From: Anaerolineae bacterium
GTDB taxonomy: Bacteria > Chloroflexota > Anaerolineae > Anaerolineales > UBA11858
Length of the DNA: 6,649 bases
Direction: 5' to 3'
Assembly (NCBI GenBank): GCA_003694235.1
Contig: RFKO01000311.1
Span: 1-6,649, forward strand
The first letter of the stretch is position 1; the number at the start of each line of letters is the position of its first letter. A program made the translations under genes and the position numbers. This document shows positions 1 to 5,725 of this stretch, piece after piece. The notes under the pieces were generated by a model. That model searched no databases and was not told where the DNA came from. It saw only the letters and a list, made by a program, of their open reading frames with translations.

Positions 1-741
1 GCCGCCTACGACTACCGCAACAAACGCCTGGCCGACCTGACCGACGACAAGGTGGAGGAGTTCTACTCCTGCACGCTGTGCCAGTCGTTCGCTCCCAACC
101 ATGTGTGCATCGTCTCGCCGGAGCGGCTGGGGCTGTGCGGCGCATACAACTGGCTGGACTGCAAGGCATCCTACAACATCAACCCCACCGGCCCCAACCA
201 GCCGATCAAGCTGGGGCGGGTGATCGACAAAGAAAAAGGCTACTGGGAGGGCACCAACGAGTACGCCAAAGTCGGCTCGCACGGCGTGGTGGAGGAAGTC
301 GCCATGTACTCCATCATGGAAAACCCGATGACCGCCTGCGGCTGCTTCGAGTGCATCGTGATGCTCATCCCGGAGGCCAACGGCGTGATGGTGGTCTCGC
401 GCGAGGACACTTCGATGACCCCCGCCGGGATGACCTTCTCTACGCTGGCCGGTATGGCCGGCGGCGGGATGCAGACCCCCGGCGTGATGGGCGTGGGCAA
501 ATACTACCTGATCAGCCCCAAGTTCATCTCCGCCGATGGCGGCTTCAAGCGCGTGGTGTGGATGTCTTCGGTGCTCAAAGAGACCATGGCCGACGAACTG
601 CGCGCCGTGTGCGAGCGCGAAGGCGACCCCGAATTGCTGGAGCGCATCGCCGACGAACGCCACGTCACCACCGTGGAGGAACTGTTGGCCTGGCTGGAGG
701 AGCACAACCACCCCGCCCTGACCATGCCGCCGATATTCTAA
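1..741 (+). CDS. acsB: Acetyl-CoA synthase, C-terminal part (partial at left edge)
   Basis: This is the A-cluster domain of acetyl-CoA synthase (CODH/ACS), the cytoplasmic enzyme that joins CO, a methyl group from the corrinoid protein and CoA into acetyl-CoA. The frame is open from base 1, so the start lies upstream; 246 codons remain. Cysteines at codons 24, 27, 36 and 46 (SCTLCQSFAPNHVC, then GLCG) and the CGC motif at codons 113-115 reproduce the spacing 3-9-10-67-2 that I recall for Moorella Cys506/509/518/528/595/597: four ligands for the [4Fe-4S] cluster and proximal Ni, and the Cys-Gly-Cys for the distal Ni. The end (ALTMPPIF) also matches the family, and the remaining length agrees with about 482 residues missing upstream if the enzyme is full length. 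An extra Cys at codon 119, just after CGC, is unusual compared with Moorella (Ala). A strong hairpin follows the stop. Confidence 0.97.
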   Translation, partial: AAYDYRNKRLADLTDDKVEEFYSCTLCQSFAPNHVCIVSPERLGLCGAYNWLDCKASYNINPTGPNQPIKLGRVIDKEKGYWEGTNEYAKVGSHGVVEEVAMYSIMENPMTACGCFECIVMLIPEANGVMVVSREDTSMTPAGMTFSTLAGMAGGGMQTPGVMGVGKYYLISPKFISADGGFKRVVWMSSVLKETMADELRAVCEREGDPELLERIADERHVTTVEELLAWLEEHNHPALTMPPIF

Positions 742-748
742 GAAAAGA

Positions 749-783
749 GAGAGGTTCAACTTCTGGGAGAAGTTGAACCTCTC
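749..783. terminator. Perfect intercistronic hairpin, terminator- or attenuator-like
   Basis: The arms GAGAGGTTCAACTTCT (749-764) and AGAAGTTGAACCTCTC (768-783) are perfect reverse complements, giving a 16-bp stem closed by GGG. It begins 7 bases after the acsB stop and ends 14 bases before the ATG of the CBS gene. On the + strand no T-run follows (CGGACAAC), so it is not a classic Rho-independent terminator for acsB. Read on the - strand it is followed by TCTTTTCTT, as a terminator should be. It could cause partial termination, protect the 3' end of acsB mRNA, or block reading from the opposite strand. The structure is seen directly; its role is inferred. Confidence 0.55.
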
Positions 784-797
784 GGACAACAACCGCT

Positions 798-1313
798 ATG
801 GGAGAACGCAAGCTGATCCGCGACCTGATGAGTGTGGGCGTGCCGACCTGCAAACTGGACACGCCGATTGTGGACATCGCCCGCTTCCTGCTGGAGCAAA
901 ACGTCGAAGAGATGGTGGTTTTGGGCGAATCGGGCGAGGGGTTAGGCGTGGTGGGCTACCCCGAGCTGGCGCGCGCCTACACGCGCGAGGACGCCCGCCA
1001 GCTGAAAGCCGAAGACGTGATGCGCGAGGGGGTGCCCGAACTGCCGCCCGACATTCCGCTGAAAGCCGCCGCGCAAATGCTGCTGGATCAGGGCATCGCG
1101 GTGGCCTATATGACCCACAATGCAGGCGGCATCATCTACCCCGCCAGCCGCATCTCCCTGCGGCATTTCGTCCGTCACCTGGCCGCGGAAAGCGACGAAG
1201 ACATCAAAGACCTGGGCATCGCGGCGGCGCGCAAAGCGCCGCTGGAGCAATTCATCGAGCGGCGCGATGCGGCGCGCAGGCGCGCCGGCCAGAAAGGCAA
1301 ATCATCCACCTGA
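798..1313 (+). CDS. CBS-domain pair protein within the acs operon
   Basis: This 171-residue soluble protein has two tandem CBS domains: the first at about residues 4-62 (IRDLMS, then DTPIVDIARFLLEQNVEEMVVL), the second at about 70-128 (AEDVM, then DIPLKAAAQMLLDQGI). A tail at 129-171 is rich in Arg, Lys and Ala. CBS pairs usually sense adenine nucleotides or SAM and regulate a partner; no catalytic domain is attached, so a regulatory or sensor role for the CODH/ACS pathway is the simplest inference. The canonical [ST]xxD ribose-binding signature is degenerate: GYPE at 53-56, and S120/H123 or Y114 in the second domain, so the ligand may be atypical. The ATG at 798 has no convincing Shine-Dalgarno sequence and sits 14 bases after a strong hairpin; no better start is visible. 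I know no named gene for this position. Confidence 0.85.
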   Translation: MGERKLIRDLMSVGVPTCKLDTPIVDIARFLLEQNVEEMVVLGESGEGLGVVGYPELARAYTREDARQLKAEDVMREGVPELPPDIPLKAAAQMLLDQGIAVAYMTHNAGGIIYPASRISLRHFVRHLAAESDEDIKDLGIAAARKAPLEQFIERRDAARRRAGQKGKSST

Positions 1314-1324
1314 CCGTCTGATGC

Positions 1325-1380
1325 CTGCCCGCGGCCACTCCGCAGACAACCCATCTGTGGAGGGAGCGACCGCCCGGCAG
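1325..1380 (+). other. Predicted structured RNA leader upstream of acsD
   Basis: The 106-base gap between the CBS gene and acsD can fold. A 9-bp stem, CTCCGCAGA (1338-1346) with TCTGTGGAG (1354-1362, one G-U pair), has a 7-base loop. It is flanked by pairing of GCGG (1331-1334) with CCGC (1370-1373) and CTGCC (1325-1329) with GGCAG (1376-1380). No T-run follows, and I recognise no known riboswitch, including no cobalamin box. The rest of the gap shows no clear promoter. It may be a processing, stability or leader element; the fold was worked out by eye. Confidence 0.35.
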
Positions 1381-1410
1381 TGCGTATGCAACAGCAAGCA
1401 AAACGAACGC

Positions 1411-1416
1411 GGAGGA
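1411..1416 (+). promoter_or_regulatory. Ribosome binding site of acsD
   Basis: GGAGGA lies just before the ATG at 1420, with 4 bases between GGAGG and the start codon. It fixes the acsD start: the same frame stays open upstream to an ATG at 1120, but that stretch overlaps the CBS gene and does not look like CFeSP. Confidence 0.8.
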
Positions 1417-1419
1417 ACT

Positions 1420-2367
1420 ATGGCCGTAGAAATCCCCAAAGATTCCTGGCCCGGCAGTGTGAAAGAAGTCACGCTGGGCGCCACACCCGCCGAGGGAGGC
1501 ACACGCAGCCGCACCGTCACGGTGGGAGGCGAAACCACCCTGCCCTTCATGCACTTCGAAGCCCCGCCGCCTCATCCACCGGCAATCGCCATCGAGATCA
1601 AATCACGCCGCCCGCAAGACTGGTCGCCGCTGCTCGGCGAACTGTGGGGCGCGGCGATGAACGCCCCCGCCGAATGGGCGCGCCAGGCCGAAGACGCCGA
1701 CGCCGACCTGCTGGTGCTGGCCCTCGACATCGAAGACACCGTGGATGACGCCGTCGCCGCGGTGCAAAGCGTGCTGCAAGCCAGCGGCCTGCCGCTGATT
1801 GTGTGGGGGCCGGGGCAGGCCGAGAAGGATAACGAGTTGCTGGTCCCGGTGGCCGAGGCGACCAAAGGCGAACGCGTGGTGCTGGGGATCTGCGAGGACA
1901 AGAACTACCGCACCATCGTGGCCGCCGCGCTGGCCAACGACCACCTGGTGCAGGCGCGCGCCCCGATGGACGTCAACCTATCCAAGCAGCTCAACATCCT
2001 GATCAGCGACATGGGCTTGCCGCTCGACCGTATCCTGATGGATCCCACCACGGGCGCGCTGGGTTACGGCATCGAATACGGCTACTCGGTGATGGAGCGT
2101 CTGCGCCTGGCCGCCTTGCAGGGCGACGCCATGACCCAGCTGCCGATGATCGTCACCCCCGGCTACGAGGCGTGGAAGACCAAAGAAGCCAAAGTCGGGG
2201 AGGGGGTGCCCGCCGCCTGGGGTGACTGGCAGGCTCGCGCCATCTACTGGGAAACGCTCACAGCCGTCGCTCTGCTCGAATCCGGCGCGGATATCGTGGT
2301 GCTGCGCCACCCTGAATCCGTGCAAAACGTGAAACAGGCCATCGCCAACCTGATGACGCCCGCGTAG
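1420..2367 (+). CDS. acsD: Corrinoid iron-sulfur protein, small subunit
   Basis: This is the 315-residue small (beta) subunit of the corrinoid iron-sulfur protein, which pairs 1:1 with AcsC to carry the methyl group between the methyltransferase and acetyl-CoA synthase. It is a TIM-barrel protein without its own metal centre. Family landmarks in order: LGATPAEGGTRSRTVTVGG near residues 19-37, LPFMHFE, SKQLNILISDMGLPLDRI, DPTTGALGYGIEYGYSVMER from residue 208, GYEAWKTKEAK, and a C-terminal LRHPESV. Length is close to the Moorella protein (about 323). The start at 1420 is chosen for its strong GGAGGA site and because MAVEI matches the family's N-terminus. The TAG stop overlaps the ribosome site of acsC nine bases upstream of its ATG, suggesting translational coupling to the partner subunit. 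Also named cdhD in some annotations. Confidence 0.97.
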   Translation: MAVEIPKDSWPGSVKEVTLGATPAEGGTRSRTVTVGGETTLPFMHFEAPPPHPPAIAIEIKSRRPQDWSPLLGELWGAAMNAPAEWARQAEDADADLLVLALDIEDTVDDAVAAVQSVLQASGLPLIVWGPGQAEKDNELLVPVAEATKGERVVLGICEDKNYRTIVAAALANDHLVQARAPMDVNLSKQLNILISDMGLPLDRILMDPTTGALGYGIEYGYSVMERLRLAALQGDAMTQLPMIVTPGYEAWKTKEAKVGEGVPAAWGDWQARAIYWETLTAVALLESGADIVVLRHPESVQNVKQAIANLMTPA

Positions 2368-2372
2368 GAGGT
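2366..2372 (+). promoter_or_regulatory. Ribosome binding site of acsC, overlapping the acsD stop
   Basis: AGGAGGT is a near-ideal Shine-Dalgarno sequence 4 bases before the ATG at 2377. It shares two bases with the acsD stop codon TAG (2365-2367). Ribosomes finishing acsD therefore end directly on the acsC initiation site, which fits equal synthesis of the two CFeSP subunits. Confidence 0.85.
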
Positions 2373-2376
2373 AATC

Positions 2377-3723
2377 ATGGCGCTCACCGGCATTCAGATT
2401 TACAAACTGCTCCCCCAAACCAACTGTAAAGAGTGCGGTTTGCCCACCTGTCTGGCCTTCGCCATGAAACTGGCCGCCAAACAGGTGGAACTGGCCGCCT
2501 GCCCGTACGTCAGCGAGGAATCGAAAGCCAAACTGGCCGCCTCGGCCGCGCCGCCCATCCGCCTGGTGACGCTGAAAGCCGACGGCCATGAGGTCAAGGC
2601 CGGCAACGAAGTGGTGCTCTTCCGCCATGAAAAGACCTTCTACCACAAGCCGGGGCTTTTCGTTCGTCTGAAGGCCGCCGACCCCGACCTGGCAGCCAAA
2701 GTCGAAGCCATCGAAAACTACACCGTCAACTATGTGGGCATGGATTTCACCGTGGACGGGTTCGCCTTGCAGGCCGACGGCGACCTGGCCGCGGCAATCG
2801 AAACCGTGCGCGCCGCCAGCAAACGGCCGCTCATCCTGATCGGCGAACCGCAGGCCCTGGAAAGCGGGTTAGGGGCGCTGGCGGGAGAAACCCCGCTGCT
2901 CTACGCCGCCGATTCGTCCAACTGGGAGGCCATGGCCGACCTGGCAGCGCAGCACAAATGCGCCCTGGCCGTGCGCGGCGCCTCGCTGGATGAACTGGCC
3001 GACCTGACCGAAAAGATCAAAGCCAAAGGGGTGGAAGACCTGGTGCTCGACCCCGGGCTGAACGCCGAAGGCCGGCGCGTCAACATGGCCACCTGGCTGG
3101 CGCGCGCCACCCAGATCCGACGGCTGGCGCTGAAGAAGAACTTCCGCCCGCTGGGCTACCCGCTGATCACCTTCCCCGCAGAACACCAGGACGGTGCGGG
3201 CGAAGCCGTGCACGCCGCCCAGCATATCGCCAAATACGCCGGCTTCATCGTGCTCGATACGTTCGCCCCGGAACTGCTCTACCCGCTGCTGGTGCTGCGC
3301 GAGAACATCTACACCGACCCGCAGAAGCCCATCCAGGTCCAGCCCGAGCTGTACGAGATCAACGCTCCCTCGCCCGACGCCCCGGTGCTGGTCACCACCA
3401 ACTTCAGCATCACCTATTTCGCCGTGGCCAACGAGGTGGAAGGCGCCGGCCTGCCCGCCTGGCTGGTGGTCACCGACGCGGAGGGCATGTCGGTGCTGAC
3501 CGCCTGGGCCGCAGGCAAGTTCGACGCCGAGCGCATCGCCAAAGCGGTGAAAGACTTCAAGGTAGCCGAAAAGGTCCGCAACCGCACGCTGGTCATCCCC
3601 GGCCACGTGGCCGTGCTCTCCGGCGAACTGGAAGAAGAACTGCCGGATTGGGAGATCCGGGTGGGGCCGCGCGAGGCGGTTGACCTGCCGGCCTTTATGA
3701 AACAGGCTCTTCAAACGGCCTGA
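2377..3723 (+). CDS. acsC: Corrinoid iron-sulfur protein, large subunit
   Basis: This is the 448-residue large (gamma) subunit of CFeSP, which holds both the corrinoid that carries the methyl group and a [4Fe-4S] cluster used in reductive activation. The N-terminal domain (about residues 1-57) has the cluster cysteines C17, C20, C25 and C42 (CKECGLPTC and a later ACPYV), the same positions I recall for Moorella. A TIM barrel occupies roughly 90-310. The C-terminal Rossmann-like B12-binding domain contains VLVTTNFSITYFAV from residue 337, EGMSVLTAW from 369, LVIPGHVA, and GELEEELPDWEIRVGPRE near the end. All are strongly conserved in the family, and length is typical. The start is set by the overlapping AGGAGGT site. 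An imperfect hairpin begins directly after the stop. Also named cdhE. Confidence 0.98.
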   Translation: MALTGIQIYKLLPQTNCKECGLPTCLAFAMKLAAKQVELAACPYVSEESKAKLAASAAPPIRLVTLKADGHEVKAGNEVVLFRHEKTFYHKPGLFVRLKAADPDLAAKVEAIENYTVNYVGMDFTVDGFALQADGDLAAAIETVRAASKRPLILIGEPQALESGLGALAGETPLLYAADSSNWEAMADLAAQHKCALAVRGASLDELADLTEKIKAKGVEDLVLDPGLNAEGRRVNMATWLARATQIRRLALKKNFRPLGYPLITFPAEHQDGAGEAVHAAQHIAKYAGFIVLDTFAPELLYPLLVLRENIYTDPQKPIQVQPELYEINAPSPDAPVLVTTNFSITYFAVANEVEGAGLPAWLVVTDAEGMSVLTAWAAGKFDAERIAKAVKDFKVAEKVRNRTLVIPGHVAVLSGELEEELPDWEIRVGPREAVDLPAFMKQALQTA

Positions 3724-3753
3724 GGCAGGAACACTGCTTACAGCGTCCCTGCC
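3724..3753 (+). other. Imperfect intercistronic hairpin after acsC
   Basis: GGCAGG (3724-3729) pairs with CCTGCC (3748-3753). Inside it, AC/GT and CTG/CAG extend the stem through two single mismatches (A3730 x C3747, A3733 x C3744), closing on a CTTA loop. It starts at the base after the acsC stop and ends a few bases before the weak ribosome site of the next gene. No T-run follows, so it is more likely a processing, stability or translation-tuning structure than a terminator. Confidence 0.35.
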
Positions 3754-3767
3754 AACTCTGGGAAACG

Positions 3768-5687
3768 ATGAGCGAGCATGTACTCACCTTCTACCCCGAG
3801 GGGGATGGAAACGCCCAAAGCGTGCGCGTCCCCACCGGCACGCTGGTGGCAGACGCGTTGCAACAGGCCGGGGTAGAGATCAACCAGCCCTGCGGCGGGC
3901 AGGGGCGCTGCGGCCGCTGCGTGGTACAAATCGAATCCGGCGCCATCCGCCGCCGCAGCACGCTGCGACTGACCCCGCAGGACATCGAGGAGGGATTTGC
4001 CCTCGCCTGCCAGGGGGTGGTGGAAGGCGACGCTGTGGTACGCGTGCCACCGCAAGAGAAGATCAGCCGCCGCCTGACAACCGACCGCACCGCAGCCGCC
4101 GTTGCCCCACCGCCCGACTACGCCTGGGCGGAACACCAGAGCCTGAAGCGCATCCCGCTGACCCTCACTCCGCCGAGCATGGAAAACCAGACCGACGACT
4201 GGGCGCGTTTGCAAACCGCCCTGCGCCGCCAGGCCGCGCTGGAAGACATTGTCGCTCCCCTGCCGGTGCTCCGCAAAATCGGGGACAGATTGCGGCAAAA
4301 CGACTGGCAGGTCACCGCCCTGGTGGACACCGGCTCGCAGCCGAAGGCATTGCTTGACTTGCTGCCCGGCTACCCCCGCCCAGAAGAACCGATGTGGGGC
4401 GTGGCGGTGGACATCGGCACCACCACCGTCACCGTCTGGCTGGTTGACCTGGTGAGCGGTCAGGTGCGCGCGCAGACCGCCGAATACAACGGACAGATCG
4501 CCCGCGGCGAAGATGTGATCTCGCGCATCATCTACGCCAGCAAGAACGATGGCGGCGAAGAACTGCGTCAGCGCGCCCTGGAGACCATCAACGCGCTGAT
4601 CGAAACCGCCTGCAAGCGCGTCCGCCTGACGCCGGAGCAGATCGTCAAAGCGACCGTGGTGGGCAATACCACCATGATGCATCTGTTCCTGGGAATCCCA
4701 CCCGCCAGCATCCGCCTGACGCCATTCGTGCCGGCCGTCAACTCGCCGCCTCCGTTCACCGCCTCCGAGGTGGGGTTGAAGATATACCCCCAGGCGCGCG
4801 TGCTCTGTCTGCCGGGCGTGGCCAGCTATGTGGGCGCAGATATCACCGCCGGCGCGCTGGCCAGCGGGCTGGCCGACTCCGAGGAGGTCTGCCTGTTCAT
4901 GGACGTAGGCACGAACGGCGAAATGGTGCTGGGAAACCGCGAGTGGATGATCACCTGCGCCTGTTCGGCCGGGCCGGCCTTTGAAGGCGCCGGCGTGGTG
5001 GACGGGATGCGCGCCACCAGAGGCGCCATCGAAGAAGTGTGGATCAACACCACAACCTATGAACCCACCTGCCGCGTGATCGGGGGTGTGCGCCCGCGCG
5101 GCCTGTGCGGCAGTGGATTGATCTCGCTGCTGGCAGAAATGTTCATCACCGGCATCCTGGACAAAGCCGGCAATCTGAACTTCTCTCTGGGCAGCGAGCG
5201 CATCCGCGAGGGGGAGCACGGCCCTGAATACGTGGTGGTGTGGGGCGAGGAAACCGCGCATGGCCGCGACATCGTGCTCACCCGCGTGGATATCGACAAC
5301 CTGCTACGCGCCAAGGCCGCCATCTACGCCGGCTTCTCGGTGCTGGCGGGGCAGGTGGGCTTCGATCTGCAGCAGGTGCAACGCGTGCTGATCGGCGGCT
5401 CGTTCGGACAATACATCAACGTGGAAAAAGCGGTGCAGATCGGCCTGTTACCCGACCTGCCCTGGGAGCGCTTTGAATTTTTGGGCAACACGGCGGTGCG
5501 CGGCGCGTACGCCGCCCTGCTGGACCGGCGCGCCGAGGAACGCATCCGCCAGATCGCTGCCCGCATGACCTATCTGGAACTCTCGGCAGACAACACCTTC
5601 TACGACGCCTTCATGGCCGCCATGTTTCTGCCGCACACCGACCTGACCTGTTTCCCCAGCGTTGCAGCCACATTGAACAAAGTGTAA
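3768..5687 (+). CDS. acsV: ATP-dependent reductive activator of CFeSP (RACE/RACo)
   Basis: This 639-residue protein restores the catalytic Co(I) state of the CFeSP corrinoid after accidental oxidation to Co(II), coupling electron transfer to ATP hydrolysis. The N-terminal ferredoxin domain (about 1-95) has [2Fe-2S] cysteines C42, C48, C51 and C81 in a CX5CX2CX29C pattern. A linker and middle domain follow to about 205. The C-terminal ASKHA-type ATPase domain starts at VAVDIGTTT (D215), with a second phosphate motif MDVGTNGEM (D379), the family hallmark CSAGPAFEGAG, and an adenosine motif LIGGSFGQ (about 541-548). Length fits the activators I know (about 630). GGGA at 3760-3763 is only a modest ribosome site, in keeping with an enzyme needed in smaller amounts than CFeSP. 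Related ASKHA activators serve other corrinoid methyltransferases, but this position between acsC and acsE points to CFeSP. Symbol acsV is by analogy with acetogens. Confidence 0.93.
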   Translation: MSEHVLTFYPEGDGNAQSVRVPTGTLVADALQQAGVEINQPCGGQGRCGRCVVQIESGAIRRRSTLRLTPQDIEEGFALACQGVVEGDAVVRVPPQEKISRRLTTDRTAAAVAPPPDYAWAEHQSLKRIPLTLTPPSMENQTDDWARLQTALRRQAALEDIVAPLPVLRKIGDRLRQNDWQVTALVDTGSQPKALLDLLPGYPRPEEPMWGVAVDIGTTTVTVWLVDLVSGQVRAQTAEYNGQIARGEDVISRIIYASKNDGGEELRQRALETINALIETACKRVRLTPEQIVKATVVGNTTMMHLFLGIPPASIRLTPFVPAVNSPPPFTASEVGLKIYPQARVLCLPGVASYVGADITAGALASGLADSEEVCLFMDVGTNGEMVLGNREWMITCACSAGPAFEGAGVVDGMRATRGAIEEVWINTTTYEPTCRVIGGVRPRGLCGSGLISLLAEMFITGILDKAGNLNFSLGSERIREGEHGPEYVVVWGEETAHGRDIVLTRVDIDNLLRAKAAIYAGFSVLAGQVGFDLQQVQRVLIGGSFGQYINVEKAVQIGLLPDLPWERFEFLGNTAVRGAYAALLDRRAEERIRQIAARMTYLELSADNTFYDAFMAAMFLPHTDLTCFPSVAATLNKV

Positions 5688-5707
5688 AGTCGTATGCAAA
5701 CCCGGTG

Positions 5708-5718
5708 AGGAGAAAGGA
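5708..5718 (+). promoter_or_regulatory. Ribosome binding site deciding the acsE start
   Basis: AGGAGAAAGGA contains two overlapping Shine-Dalgarno-like cores. The second, AGGA at 5715-5718, is 7 bases before the ATG at 5726. An in-frame GTG at 5705 lies within and before this site and has no ribosome site of its own, so 5726 is preferred. Confidence 0.75.
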
Positions 5719-5725
5719 CGATTCG

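Noticed and set aside
773..1321. A 182-codon + strand frame overlapping the CBS gene
   Set aside because: It starts with TTG inside the hairpin, is highly Arg-rich and has no family likeness; the overlapping frame encodes recognisable CBS domains.
1120..1419. A 100-residue N-terminal extension of acsD
   Set aside because: The frame is merely open through the end of the CBS gene and the gap; the family N-terminus and a strong ribosome site both place the start at 1420.
1314..1419. A promoter or cobalamin riboswitch ahead of the corrinoid protein genes
   Set aside because: No convincing -35/-10 pair and no B12-box-like sequence could be found; the gap is also shorter than a typical cobalamin riboswitch.
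2869..3714. A 281-codon open frame on the - strand opposite acsC
   Set aside because: Same low-complexity mirror composition, no domain, and full overlap with a secure gene.
3738..5261. A 507-codon open frame on the - strand opposite the activator gene
   Set aside because: It lies antisense to a clearly conserved protein; its translation is rich in His, Gln, Gly and Ala with no recognisable domain, as expected for the mirror frame of a GC-rich gene.
5688..5723. Possible pairing of AGTCGT (5688-5693) with ACGATT (5718-5723) around the acsE ribosome site
   Set aside because: Only six pairs including one G-U, closing a 24-base loop; too weak to claim as a control element.
5705..5725. GTG start for acsE at 5705
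   Set aside because: It has no upstream ribosome site and adds seven residues not seen in the family; the ATG at 5726 has a well-placed AGGA.
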